Below, one piece after another: positions 33,771 through 44,763 of a stretch of DNA of 64,000 nt; position 1 is the stretch's first letter; each line of letters begins with the position of its first letter. The translations under genes were made by a program, and so were the position numbers. The notes beneath the pieces are model-generated. The model saw only the letters and a list, made by a program, of their open reading frames with translations, had not been told where the DNA came from and did no database searches. The stretch is from Gigaspora rosea (lineage: Eukaryota > Glomeromycota > Glomeromycetes > Diversisporales > Gigasporaceae): positions 280,657 to 344,656 of the forward strand of contig QKWP01000012.1 of assembly GCA_003550325.1 (NCBI GenBank), in the 5' to 3' direction.

Positions 33771-36245
33771 ATGACCGACTCTAAGAATTGTATGAATTGC
33801 GAAACCACTGGACCAACTATATTCCGTTCCTTGAAAGGCGAAAAATGGGAGGAAGTGGAAAATAATGGTTTAACTAAGGTAACGTGGACGAAAGGTGGTA
33901 AATTATGCCATAATTGTTATATGAATTTTGTAGCAAATCCACTTCGAAGAGGAGCCAAACGAGTAAAAGTTGAAGTTGAAGAAGTTAAAGTTACAACTAG
34001 CGAAGAAATAGAGGAAAATGTGGAAACCATGGACGAGGAGGTAAGTATGATCGATCTCGTCAGGACTATTGAGGCCATGTCAAGACTTTTCTACGAAAGA
34101 GAGCATGTAAAGAAGGAAGGTCCTATTTATTCGTATGATGAACTGCGGAAGGTATTTCAAGCAAATAAATATTTGGAAAATTTTCTTGATCAACTTTATT
34201 TAGCAGCTAGGCCACTTGAGCGCGGTGAGAAAACCATGAATCGTATTAAGAAATCAATTATTCATATTTGTTATCTTCTTGCGTCGTTAAATAATACAAA
34301 AATTAATTCCTTTAAGTTCGATGTAGCGTATTATTTGGATTCTGCAGGTACGAGTAATGAAGGCATAGATACGTTGGCAAATCTTGGTGTGTCTACAATG
34401 TCAAGATCGGTAGACCGAAGGAAAAAAAAAATTGCAGACGCCCATGAAAAATATGTAGAAAACGCTCTTTCTAAATATTTGGATAAAGCTTTCGTTCTGA
34501 ATATTGATGACTATCACAATATTCATGTTCCCCGGCAGTCTGATTCTACAAGTACATCTCGTCCAGCACACATGGCAACAATTGTGGCAAATCCATGTTC
34601 TATAACGGCGATACCACGTAACGGGATGCTCAATCCAAAGTTTATCGATAGTGAGCTGATAATAAAACACCTCGATGAACGGTTTATTACCACTCTTGGT
34701 ATTCCTTATCACGAACGTTGTCAAAATTATAGAGGTGAGTGTTTCGACGATAAGCTCATTGAAAAACTAACTTTGCATAGTTATAATGACAGGTTAGTAG
34801 AAAAAGCGAGCGACCGGCATATACAAAACGCCATTCTTTTTGATTTCGTCGGAGGCAATTTGAAAGGGGTTGAAGATTATACAAAAGCCCTTCAAATTGT
34901 ATATAATCAAGAATCGATGCAAGAGTACCTTTCCAACCACGTAATCCCTATCGTCGCGGATTGGCCTGGTCAGTTCTTTATTCGCAAGGCTATTGCGCAT
35001 CGGCTTCTTCTCGACAATGAGGTTATTCCTTCATTCGTTACGTCGTTCTTGCCTATTATGGGACCTCTTCATGTGTCTTTGAATAGTCGTGAACTTGTTT
35101 TTAAGCAAAATTCACTTCTATTTAATGATATTTACAAGGGCATATTTGGAAAAAAGAAGAATCTTGGTAAAAAGCCGCGACCATGGCGAATCGACTTAAT
35201 TCTCCATCTTATGCGTGCGGCGTGGCTTGACATATCTAACATAGTTTATTCGAAGTTTGGTCATACATGCAAAAACATTGAATTTTTATATTTAACCGAT
35301 CTTCTAAATAATTTAATTCCCCTAGTTCTCGACGTTTATGCAGTGCATCATCGAGAAGGCGACTGGGCTGCTTATGAAGAAGCCTGTTTTCGTTGTTGGA
35401 GTGATTTATTTCTTCGATTTGATCGAAGAAATTATAAGCGTGCCCCGTTAATGTTTTTTTCTGATATATTTTTTTGGACCGAAACTAATCATCCAATAAT
35501 GAATATGATCACTAATCATCTCGCATCTTTAAGTGATTGTCCTGTAGAAACGGTTCATAGCATCATTCGACGACGTACGGCTAAATTTTTTACAGCAGAT
35601 CAATTGCAGAAAGAGGCGCGTTTTATGTTTCAAACTCGAGAAGATAACGCTTTTCGTCAACATTTCGTGAATTCTATGAAATATCCTTACAAACCGAAGC
35701 AATTACATATGTTATCCCAAAAGTGTGCCACGTTGCTTTTAGAAATATTTACGAAGATGTACAAATCACGACATCTGTATCCTTTAATTATTAGTTCGTC
35801 TGATGATGGTATTAATACATATAAGTTGCCTTCTTTAGGTTATGAAATAACCGATCGTCACCTTCCAAGAGGTTTCGTTACCTCCAGAAAACCGTATACA
35901 AGTGTCTTATGCGATTTTTTACATTGTGATTGTATTAGTTATACTAACTGTTTTGATAATGGTATTGTTCTCGCGTGTGGGCATGGCTATCATAGCCGTT
36001 GCTTACGAATATGCAATTTTAAGTGTTTAATTTGTTTAGACTATCTTCAAAATAAAATTAAAATTAACGTCGAAGCACTAAAGGTAAGTATGACGAAAAA
36101 TTTAGGCGAAAACGAATTTATTGAAGAGCATACTGAAGATACTGGTGAGGATGAATTAGACGATACTGAGGCAGTGGCGGGTGATATAGGAATAGAAGAT
36201 AATTTACTAGAAAATGCAAAAAAATCTTTTTTAAATATTAAATAA
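33771..36245 (+). CDS. Putative transposase of element E, 824 aa, zinc finger plus RING-like end
   Basis: Intronless. I take ATG 33771 (AAAAAAATG); the longer frame starts with TTG. The N-terminus has CxxC..CxxC at 7/10 and 46/49 with a GATA-finger-like WTKGGKLCHNC. An acidic KVEVEE linker follows. The middle (~230-620) has NIDDYHNIH (Asp 246/247), IVADWPGQF (Asp 397) and PVETVHSIIRRRT (Glu 593), which I propose as a DDE-type triad. The C-terminus (714-755) has many Cys/His, including CGHGYHSRC and CLIC, a RING-like finger, then an acidic tail. It is the only ORF between two long inverted repeats, which is the main reason to call it a transposase. I do not recognise the superfamily; a captured regulatory gene is the alternative. 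Confidence 0.7.
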   Translation: MTDSKNCMNCETTGPTIFRSLKGEKWEEVENNGLTKVTWTKGGKLCHNCYMNFVANPLRRGAKRVKVEVEEVKVTTSEEIEENVETMDEEVSMIDLVRTIEAMSRLFYEREHVKKEGPIYSYDELRKVFQANKYLENFLDQLYLAARPLERGEKTMNRIKKSIIHICYLLASLNNTKINSFKFDVAYYLDSAGTSNEGIDTLANLGVSTMSRSVDRRKKKIADAHEKYVENALSKYLDKAFVLNIDDYHNIHVPRQSDSTSTSRPAHMATIVANPCSITAIPRNGMLNPKFIDSELIIKHLDERFITTLGIPYHERCQNYRGECFDDKLIEKLTLHSYNDRLVEKASDRHIQNAILFDFVGGNLKGVEDYTKALQIVYNQESMQEYLSNHVIPIVADWPGQFFIRKAIAHRLLLDNEVIPSFVTSFLPIMGPLHVSLNSRELVFKQNSLLFNDIYKGIFGKKKNLGKKPRPWRIDLILHLMRAAWLDISNIVYSKFGHTCKNIEFLYLTDLLNNLIPLVLDVYAVHHREGDWAAYEEACFRCWSDLFLRFDRRNYKRAPLMFFSDIFFWTETNHPIMNMITNHLASLSDCPVETVHSIIRRRTAKFFTADQLQKEARFMFQTREDNAFRQHFVNSMKYPYKPKQLHMLSQKCATLLLEIFTKMYKSRHLYPLIISSSDDGINTYKLPSLGYEITDRHLPRGFVTSRKPYTSVLCDFLHCDCISYTNCFDNGIVLACGHGYHSRCLRICNFKCLICLDYLQNKIKINVEALKVSMTKNLGENEFIEEHTEDTGEDELDDTEAVAGDIGIEDNLLENAKKSFLNIK

Positions 36246-36701
36246 AAATTACATTAAAAAAATTTTTTTAATAAATAATATGGGAATATCGTGATCATTA
36301 AAATTAAGTGATATACGTGATGGTTTATAAATGATTTATAAATATTATGCGGCTTCATGATCGGTTTTATAAGCAATTTACAATTAAGAAAAGCAAATAA
36401 CCAATTAATGATTTATAATTATTATGCGGTTCATAAAGCGATTGAACGAAAATTTATTGCTAAAAATAGAATGATCGTAAAATTACTTATTATTATCTAT
36501 TGCGAAAAATCTTTGATAATATTAAGTAATATTAAATAAGAATACATAATAATTTTGCCCATCTCTAAGCCAAATACAACTTACAATTCAACTTTACCGC
36601 AATATCAATTCTATTACTCGTGCTTATAGTCAAAATTCGCAATTTTGATTGGTTGAATCGATATGCAGATCGGCGGTCCTGAGTCAAACCATAGTTTCCA
36701 T

Positions 36702-37117
36702 ATTTGGGATAGTCCTACCTCGAGGAAAACACACCGTATTTTCCATGTTTTCTAAAACACGGAATGTCTTTTTCCGTGTTTCAAAATGCAGTGTATTTTC
36801 CTGTCCAAAAACACGGAAAGTGTACATTTTACGTATTTTTTACATATTTTTACGTATATTTCCATGTTCAGCTTCCATGTTTTTCCGAAAATTTTTTTTC
36901 ATAGGGTATATCTTGCTAACATTTAATCTTAATACAAACGCTAACCTAAATATCAATGAACTTTAAAGAATTTTGCACATTTCGATGTATAATTGACAAC
37001 ATGCATAACCTGTCACACATTTCAGACTTGCCAAAACATCAGCGATTGGTCGGGAATACCGTCAGTTTACCTGGATCAGCCCGACGGGTCACCCGGGTTG
37101 AACAGGTCGAAACACTA
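36702..37117 (-). repeat. Right terminal inverted repeat of element E
   Basis: Inverse of 33076-33547. It contains an extra ~70-bp block with alternating AAACACGGAA and TTCCGTGTTT words absent from the left copy. These short palindromic words recur in both TIRs and are candidate transposase-binding sites. Outside it, 37118-37370 is ATAGTTAACTATAGATAACT-type low-complexity DNA. Confidence 0.75.
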
Positions 37118-37534
37118 TAGATAACTATAGAAAACTAAGATAACTATAAAAACTATAGTTTAGGATTAAACTATATGAATTATATGGTCTGGGCAGTTGA
37201 TCGGTAATCCGGATAACTGTATTTTTGTATAATCCGAAACTGTAGTTAATGATAGTTAATTACTCGAACTGTAGATAACTATAGATAACTGTAAATGCTA
37301 TTGTTAACTATAGTTAACTATTAAACTATAGTTAACTGTTGACTATTAAAACTATAGTTATGCGATTTAGTACTACTAAAATTCAAAATATAAAAAACAT
37401 TATTTCAATTAAATTCTATTATAATAATTTGCTAGTTCAATATTTTTAAATAATACAATAGTTTAGTGCTTTTAGAGTTTAACAATTGATAAATCAATAA
37501 ATTTCTTTAAATATGAAATTGTTGTTATCACTAT

Positions 37535-37792
37535 GGGATCTTTGCTAGGAAAATTACCCTTAGACATTTTCTGATCAGGTAATTTCAGACAAATTTAGAA
37601 TAATATACCAGTTCTTATATAAATGTAAATCATCGTTTGCTTTATTGATTCAATGGTTTATCAAATAAACTTTTGAATCAATAAAGTCAAAAGTTAATTT
37701 GCATGCAAATAAAAACCAGTATGTTTGTTTAAGTTTGTCCAAATTAGCCTGATCGGAAAATGTTGAAGAGTGATTTTTCTAGCAAAGATCCT
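37535..37792. mobile_element. MITE ~258 bp
   Basis: GGGATCTTTGCTAGGAAAAT and ATTTTTCTAGCAAAGATCCT are inverted. ACATTTTCTGATCAGG pairs with CCTGATCGGAAAATGTT and TCAGACAAATTTA with TAAGTTTGTCCAAA. The centre has TTGATTCAA palindromes. No clean duplication. Confidence 0.7.
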
Positions 37793-37904
37793 ACTATCGT
37801 TACAATGGTATTGGCAAAAATTATAAATTCGCATTGAATTTCAGATCTTTGTAGTTTATGTGCTACCAACCTGGCTAGGCTATTAAGTGATCTGACTCAA
37901 ACCT

Positions 37905-38102
37905 ATGGACTGCCAGTCTGTCTTAGACTGGCCTGATTTTGACTTTTTTGGAGCAGATTGAAAATCGGTCCTAATATCAGTATTATTAAATCATTATTAT
38001 AGATAATTTTAGATAAAATATAATCTGATTCTGAGATTTTTGCAATGCAGTCTGTCCTAGGATTGGGCTAGTCTGGTCTTTTAAAAGACTATCAGTCCTT
38101 CA
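37905..38102. mobile_element. MITE with GGACTG..AGTC ends
   Basis: GGACTGCCAGTCTGTCTTAG and CTAGTCTGGTC..AGACTATCAGTCC face each other. CCTAGGATTGGGC lies inside. A related fragment, CTGCCAGTCTTGGACCAAGA, is at 42830. Confidence 0.5.
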
Positions 38103-38229
38103 AAATTAATAAATAAGTTGCATATTTCGAAAATAAGCAGGATTTTTAAATTGCATTTTTACTATGTTGAATTATAAATCAGAAAAATAAAATAAAATTT
38201 TCTATTTTTAATTTTGAAACCCTCTAATA

Positions 38230-39050
38230 ACATATTTTTAACAAATGCGTGCTAACAAGGGTTAACAGATCAAAAAGTAAGGGAAGAAATAGTCAGGGTT
38301 ATGTGCCACATGCTACAAAATCAGGCACAGATCAGAGGGCATGGATCAGAATCAGAGATCAATCAACGAATGACAACCACATGAATTTACACACGATACG
38401 TAATAAAAAGCCACCAACCACAATTAGTATATAAAGAACCAACATGAAAAGATTAATTCGACACTCCTTCCTCTTCAAAAAATAGTCTAGTGACAAAGAT
38501 TTTTCAACCCTTCCCACCACACACAGTGGAGCAGTCTTCTAATTCTGCCATTTTTCTATTTAACAGCCAGCTTGCTTTGAGCAGGCAGAAAACTACTAGC
38601 TGATGCTGCCTCTCGCTTATTCTACTGTTACGATGGTACCTGGCGCATGCTAATTTTCTAGGAGCATATCATTGTTTCATTTTGAATTACTTAGCTAAAT
38701 TACTCATATTGTATTCTGCGGACTTCAAGTCCTTTAATTGAATTTATTTCTGGCACCTTTGGCTAGCCAGCATTTATCCAATCACTTGACCAGTCATCCT
38801 ATGCTTTTCAATTAGATATATCAATCTAATATTTTAATGAAAATGATTGTCTAGATGTACTTACAGTAGTCTTACAGTTCAGTATTTATTACAGTATTAA
38901 AAATATACATACAAAAATCACATGTATGATTCTCAAAAGTCATGCACAGCCAGTAAAAAAGATTTGAAATTTTTTTTTGTTCTTCATAAACATAAAATAT
39001 TAAATTTATGTTCTCAAAAAATTTTTAAGGTTTCTATAATAAAATTAATA
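38230..39050. other. Less AT-rich interval, possible LTR fragment
   Basis: GTATATAAAGAACCAAC at 38428 looks like a core promoter, and the DNA from 38240 to 38800 has a lower A+T content than its surroundings. I cannot define termini, duplications or a coding frame. Confidence 0.3.
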
Positions 39051-39054
39051 AATA

Positions 39055-39412
39055 TTCTCTCCCTCTCTCTCCCCCTCTTTCTCTTTTTCTCTCTCTTTCT
39101 CACTGACTCTTTCTTTTTTTACACACTCTCTCTTTCTCACACACACTCTTTTTCTTACTCTCTTATTTACTCTTTCTCACTCTCTTTCACACACACACAC
39201 TCTCTCTTACTCTTTTTCTCACTCTTTTTCTCACTCTCTCACTTTCTTACTCTCTCACTCTTCCATTCTCACTCTCACACTCTTTTGCTCGCACTCTCAC
39301 ACTCTCTTACTCTCACTCACTCTCACTTACTCCCACTCTCACTCTCACTCTTAATTTCTTACTCTCACTTACTCTCATTCTTTCTAACTCACTCTTACTC
39401 TCACTCTCTAAA
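39055..39412. repeat. (CT)n/(CACT)n pyrimidine tract
   Basis: Over 350 bp of C and T with scattered A: CTCTCTCT, TCTCACTC and CACACACA runs. The Ser/Leu-rich open frame through it is an artefact. Potential triplex- or slipped-strand-forming DNA. Confidence 0.9.
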
Positions 39413-40055
39413 AGAAGCATGCTATACCAAAAAAACTATCACTATAGGGAACACAAATTATAACTTTTATGTTCCTCCTAAATTTTTTTAAATGTTCCTG
39501 GGAACACTGGGAACATTAAATCTTTAACACTGCACATTGCCATTACCAGTGTTGGGCTGGACATTGGACATGGACATTGGGCCACCCATGTCCAGTCCAG
39601 TCCAATCCATTGGACCAGAAGAGGTTGGATATTGGACATTGAGTAACAATAAATTAGTACATAATTATGTGACAATTGACCAGTCAAATTATAAATTTTG
39701 TACTATTATACTTGATTTATTATAATATGCTTTTTTATACAAAGATAAAATTCAAATAATTTAACAATTTAAAGATTAACTAGCTACCTCTTTTGGATGA
39801 TTTTGGACACAAAAAAATCCAGGGTAGCTTATTTTCAAATATAATCAATTTTTGATCAATCACCAATAGTCACTACATAGTAAAGTCTAAATTCTACTAT
39901 ATAAATCAATTATTAGCACTTAAGAAAACTTTTTGGGAACTCACTAAAAGTTTTATCAAAATAGGGGCATCTTTTATTATTTGACTTTTAATTTTTACAT
40001 TCAATGAATATATTTTGTTAATAAAATTTTAATCTTTTTGCTGAATGTAAAAATT

Positions 40056-41033
40056 TTTTTTTTAATGCAATGTCGCATGCAAGCAGATTTTTATTAGGTT
40101 TTTAGTAATACATTCTTGGTTAATGAGAGTACATATAGCCATACGTGCAACTTTTGGTTGCCTATTTTAAGTAGTCAGCCCGAAGGTTCTACACTATACG
40201 CCGTACCTGTAACCTAACTAGAAGATTACCCATTTAAACTCTTTGGTGTCCCCTGTTCTGTATAATCTACCACAATCACACCTACACATAACCTCATGCT
40301 GCTTCAATTGAAGACCACTCAGATCGACATTTGCTATACTACTTGCACCCTAATTCTATAGGTAATCTAGTAGCATTCCAACTGCCAGATTACCCTAGGG
40401 AGGGTATAGTACATACCCCCTAATCTTTCTATGTCCCACACATTTCTAGATTAGGTATTAAATACCTTCGCAATAGCCAAGGCCACTACTAGCAGTCAGG
40501 GCTAACCATTGAACTGCACAGTATTCTTGCCCTCGCAAGGTTTATTCCGCCAATTCCTCCCAAACTACCAAATCAGTTAGCCCGGATGTGTCGTTGTACC
40601 TTGGCTTTAGGTGCCTTTTTGGTTAACTTCCCTTGGTTTCTAATTCTGTAGCATAGGACCTTTTTCTCCGGTACGTCTCTGGCAGCCAGGTTGGTGCCCA
40701 CTTGCCCCAGGGTGTTCGTCCAGTTCTTCGGTCTCAAATTCCAGTATTTGCAGTATTGTCAAAAATCTTCACTACCTCCTTACTCGGGTCTTGCCAAACG
40801 GGTTTCAATTATTCCGGTTCCTTGAATTTGTCTGTGTCACAAAACACAACTTCGCCCAAAAGCTCTCATTCAAGATAGTAACCAAGGACTACAGGTAATG
40901 TACCCAACTGATCATTGAATAAATGTTATCAATACACAGGCCTATTTTTCCAAACCGTCTCCAGTGGGATTTGAGCTCTAGACCTGTCGCTTGGGGGGTG
41001 ACAACTTAACAACTTCCCTAAGTCACCACCTGT
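40056..41033 (-). mobile_element. tRNA-derived SINE-like retroposon
   Basis: Flanked by 15-bp duplications (40041-40055 and 41034-41048, one mismatch). The left boundary starts with T9, i.e. an A-tail on the reverse strand. At the right the reverse strand begins with a tRNA-like head: an A-box-like TGACTTAGGG and a B-box-like AGCTCAAATCCC about 45 nt later. The body is much less AT-rich than its surroundings and has no long ORF. About 980 bp is long for a SINE, so a LINE-derived body is possible. Confidence 0.65.
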
Positions 41034-41315
41034 CTGAATGTAGAAATTAAAAGTTAATTAATAAAAAGTTATCAAATTTTTTAAAATTTCAGGGTATATA
41101 TATTTGAATAAGTTTACTTAAGTGGCTTTAATCGATTTGCTTAGTAAACTTTGGACTTTACTATGTAGTAATTTTTATCAATCATGAAGTTGCTTATTTT
41201 TGAGTTAATGAGTTTATTGACCAAAAGAGAGTAGCTTATTTTGGCAATATACAATATAAAAAACTACTAATTTCTGTAATTGTAATAGAATCAGCTTAAT
41301 TAATATGTAGTAATA

Positions 41316-41786
41316 CAGTCGGCCCTCTCAGAACCGGTATGCATAGTGGACGGGTTTAGTATCGGGTTTGAGAGGTAATCGGATTTGACAATATCATGAG
41401 AAATGCGGATGCGCATCGACCAATCAAATTACAATCTTGAACAATTTTTAGGGCCTAATTGGAGCAGAAAACGGAATTACTTGTGACCTCAAAGACCTGT
41501 GAACCGTTTAATCATGTTAAATCGTGGACAGAAAAATCCTAAGATCAATATACTGATTACGTGATCATCGTGAACGAACCCATCTGTATCAATTTTATGC
41601 GATTTGATTGGATACATGTTAGGCGACTCTATCCAAAAATCAGAAATTTATACATAAAGGCTATCGGATATCAGAAATAGCAGGTTATCTATTGGTTATT
41701 ACATATGGAATGGGTATAGTGGATTGATTTTTAACCAATTTTGATATTATCAGTTTTGACAGGATCAGTTCTGAGAGGGCCGATTG
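41316..41786. mobile_element. mariner/pogo-like MITE, 471 bp
   Basis: CAGTCGGCCCTCTCAGAACC and GTTCTGAGAGGGCCGATTG are inverted and flanked by TA (41314-41315, 41787-41788). Inner GATTTGACAATATCA pairs with TGATATTATCAGTTTTGAC. Eroded relatives with TGAGAGGTTT-type ends lie at 51640-52400. Confidence 0.75.
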
Positions 41787-42429
41787 TATTAATTATTATA
41801 AAATTATTACATATATTTATAGTAGAATACAATCTAAATTTGACAATTTGGATTGATCCTTTAATCCAAATAAATTTAGATATCCTGATTAGAGATTTTT
41901 AATCAGATTGGCCAAAGAACTTGAATAACAAATCTAAAAATATGCTTAAATGCTAAGTTTAAATATATATAATCTAATGCAATTCAATCTGGCTTTGATA
42001 GAATTCAGATGATCTATCAAAAATAGAATTAAAGTATTATATTATAATTTTGGTATAACTTATTGATAATTGTTAATTCTAAAGTAATATATTAAATAGG
42101 ATTCTTTTATTGCTCAAGTTTATATAGAATTCTATTGCAACTTATACTAATTTAGAATTAATTTAATTCTTTTATTATATATATTTAAATAGAATTTTTG
42201 TTGTAGCTTATATAATAAATAATTTTAAAAATTTTAGTAAATAGTTGGACATATTGGACCTGAACTATGTCCAAGCAAATGTCCAATATCCAGTCCAGTC
42301 CAATCATGTTAAAATTAGATGGACATATGTCCAATGCCAACATTGGCCATTACTATTTTTAATAATAATAGACATATTTAAATATTTGCTTAGAGGTAGT
42401 TTTTATATAATAAAATGAGTACCGTAAAT

Positions 42430-42660
42430 TGCCAGATACAAGGTCCTCTAGATAATAGACCCATTATGTACTATACCCGGGTACAGATCATTTTTAATTA
42501 AATGTGGTTCTTTTTGAAAATCTAGATTACATGTTTTAAGTGCAAACAGTATATGCACCTCAAATTTTTACACTATATGACATAAACTCTCGACCTTTAC
42601 TATACCTGGGTCTATTAAGGGTTTTAAAATTAGTGGAACTGGGTTTTGTATCTGACAATA
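42430..42660. mobile_element. MITE (TTGCCAGATACAA end)
   Basis: TTGCCAGATACAAGGTCC pairs with GGGTTTTGTATCTGACAATA; AATAGACCC pairs with GGGTCTATTA and TATACCCGGGTA with CTATACCTGGG. The start, ACCGTAAATT, resembles the ends of the element at 53465. Confidence 0.6.
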
Positions 42661-43975
42661 GACTAATAAGTTGGATGGAGTCTCTATAATAACTAGTAAT
42701 AATATATAATAATTAATATGTTGGTTCAATTTATGTGTCATTTAATTAGTCTAATAATCAATCCATTCAGTCTCATCCTAATCATAATCAGCCCTGGACT
42801 ACAATTTGGTCTAACTTTTTAACAAACTGCCAGTCTTGGACCAAGACGGACTGGACAGTCAATCAACAGCCCTAAACCTAGCACACATTCAAGAATTGCC
42901 TCTTGGTTAACTGTTCTCTGAAATTAAACAAGCCAATCACTTGTAATTAAAGTTGACCAATAAGATTTGATCAAATATTTTTGGTATTTGTTTAAACTCC
43001 CACATCTGAACCAAAATAATGATGTTAACCAACTAATCAACTTTAAACGGGCTATATACTCTTTTTTTTTTTTTTTATTAAAAATATGAAATTTAATGTA
43101 AATGTAAGGGATATTTCGTATTGTGTATAGTATTGATTAAAATGGTTCGTTATCATGAGATATAAGTTTAGATAAGTAATTTTGAAAAACTGGTTTGTTA
43201 TCATGAGATATAAGTTTAGGTAAGTAATTTTGAAAAACTTAGGAAGATTATTTTTTCATTTTAATCTACTCCTATCTTTTTTATCGGCATGCTGTATATT
43301 GTTTCCAATAATGTTAAGATTAGATATAGATCGTCTTGATTATTGGCTAAGTTTTTACTCATGACCCGCCACATTTCCTTTTAGGCTAAAACGGAAAGGA
43401 TTTTTATCAAATAATTTTATATTATCTTATTGATATCGATATTATATATCAGATATATCAAGATAGTTTAGATAATAATAACAATATCGATATCAATATC
43501 GATATTGATATAGCTCCAAAAATTTTTTATCGTATTTGAGTTGTATTTATAAGATTTTTAAGTTTGACGACTTTTGATTCCATAATAAGATATATGCATT
43601 GCTATGTAAACTTTATTTGAAATTGTGTACGTACATACTAAAAATACATTTGTTAGTTTTGTTAACAAATTCTCAGATTATTCCCGATTATAGCTATGCT
43701 TTCATAGTTAGATAATGTATTCTTAAAAGGTTTACTAATATATGCCAAATATTATAATAAAAAAAATATACAGTATATTGTGAAAATCAAGATGTTCAAA
43801 GTTATGATATTCACAGTCTTCTACATAATAATATCGAACTCAGTTATCTTTTATGATTTTAAAAATCAACTTTTGTGCATTATGTGTTATACATGTTTTT
43901 GATATTATTAATTGAGGTATAGATAATACTAATAACATGCATTAGTGAACCGTATGTTGTTTGTCAAAAGAATAA
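42661..43975. other. No gene recognised; one local duplication
   Basis: A ~50-bp direct duplication (GTTATCATGAGATATAAGTT to TTTTGAAAAACT) occupies 43150-43247. A TATCGAT-rich patch is at 43435-43515. Otherwise AT-rich non-coding DNA. Confidence 0.5.
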
Positions 43976-43977
43976 TA

Positions 43978-44144
43978 CAGTAAGACCTCTATAAGTGCAC
44001 GCTCTTGGGGCTAAGCTTTAACAACATGCATTTAGTGATCAATAAGAGAAAGTGTATTTATGTGGCAAGTATATATTTTGCCAGAACTTGAGTATGCATT
44101 TAGAGGGTGTGCACTTGTAAAGGGTGCAGTTATGGAGTTTTACT
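43978..44144. mobile_element. pogo-like MITE, 167 bp
   Basis: CAGTAAGACCTCTATAAGTG and GTTATGGAGTTTTACTA are inverted, with TA on both sides. GCATTTAGTGATC and GAGTATGCATTTAGAGGG repeat inside. Confidence 0.65.
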
Positions 44145-44189
44145 ATAATAGGTTTTGCAAAAGAATATTTACAGTACTAATGATAGAAA

Positions 44190-44763
44190 TCACTGAAATA
44201 GTAAATAAGTTCTGAAACAATGCTCACAATAGAAATTATGATAATTCCAATGTAAACTGACTTATCTTAACAACTCATTATAGTTATCAAAACTGTAAGT
44301 TCGTAACAGAGTTTTTTAGTCTTTTGTGATTGAAATCATATTCATTTCAATGCAAACCAACTCATATTAATTATATATTGTAGTTACTAGAGTAGTAAGT
44401 TCTGTAACAGAATAATTCACAGTAAATCATGATAGAAACACAACAATTCCAATGCAAGCTATCCCAGACTTAACTGTTACCAAATATTGTGTAAACTTGC
44501 AATAGATTTTTTTATAGTAACTTGCAATAGAAATACAATAATTTCTGTGCAAATCATTTTGTTTACCACATATTGTGGTTGTGGTCACTGGAATAGAGAA
44601 TAAATACTGTAATAAATTCTTTTTAAGTAGCTCAATTCCAATACAAACTAACTCACTTATCTTAATCACATATTATGGCCAATAGAATAGCAAGTAATTT
44701 TGTAGTTAAATTATACAGTAACTCACAATAGAAATCATACCAAATTTAATATAAACTAACATT
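44190..44763. repeat. ~125-bp satellite, left part (continues at 49477-49775)
   Basis: About four and a half copies of a unit with TAGTAAGTTCTGTAACAGAA, AATTCCAATGCAAACTAACT and ATCTTAACCACATATTGTGG. The array resumes at 49477 after the nested insertions, with the same unit and orientation. Confidence 0.75.

Larger units (their letters stand above)
33076..37117 (+). mobile_element. 4.04-kb DNA transposon with long terminal inverted repeats (element E)
   Basis: Left (33076-33547) and right (36702-37117) repeats are ~80-90 percent identical over their alignable parts: TAGTGTTTCGACCCGTT with AACAGGTCGAAACACTA, CCAATCGCTGATGTTT, CAAGTCTGAAATGTG, ACATGGAAGCTGAACA and GTACACTTTCCGTGTTTTTG. The direct duplication TAGATAAC flanks both ends (33068-33075, 37118-37125). 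AT-repeat DNA with TTGATC..GTAATCCG motifs continues in the same orientation on both sides, as expected for an insertion. One intronless ORF lies inside. Confidence 0.8.
39547..42345. mobile_element. hAT-like element, 2.8 kb with nested insertions
   Basis: The ends CAGTGTTGGGCTGGACATTG and CAATGCCAACATTG pair (after reversal). Perfect 8-bp duplications GCCATTAC lie at 39539-39546 and 42346-42353. Both arms contain tandem GGACATTGGACAT / ATGTCCAATATCCAGTCCAG modules. Without the nested retroposon (40056-41033) and MITE (41316-41786) the element is about 1.3 kb. It has no transposase ORF and is non-autonomous. Confidence 0.85.

Noticed and set aside
34401..35000. Reverse-strand frames inside the element E ORF
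   Set aside because: Shadows of the 824-aa coding frame.
33771..36245. Calling the protein a GATA transcription factor
   Set aside because: The CxxC spacing (35 residues) is too wide for a classical GATA finger, and the gene lies between long inverted repeats.
37840..37925. tRNA gene suggested by a GGTTTGAGTC-like B box on the reverse strand
   Set aside because: No A box at the right distance and no cloverleaf arms by eye.
38922..39491. 189-codon Ser/Leu/His-rich open frame
   Set aside because: A translation of the CT/CACT pyrimidine tract; no domain and no splice or codon signal.
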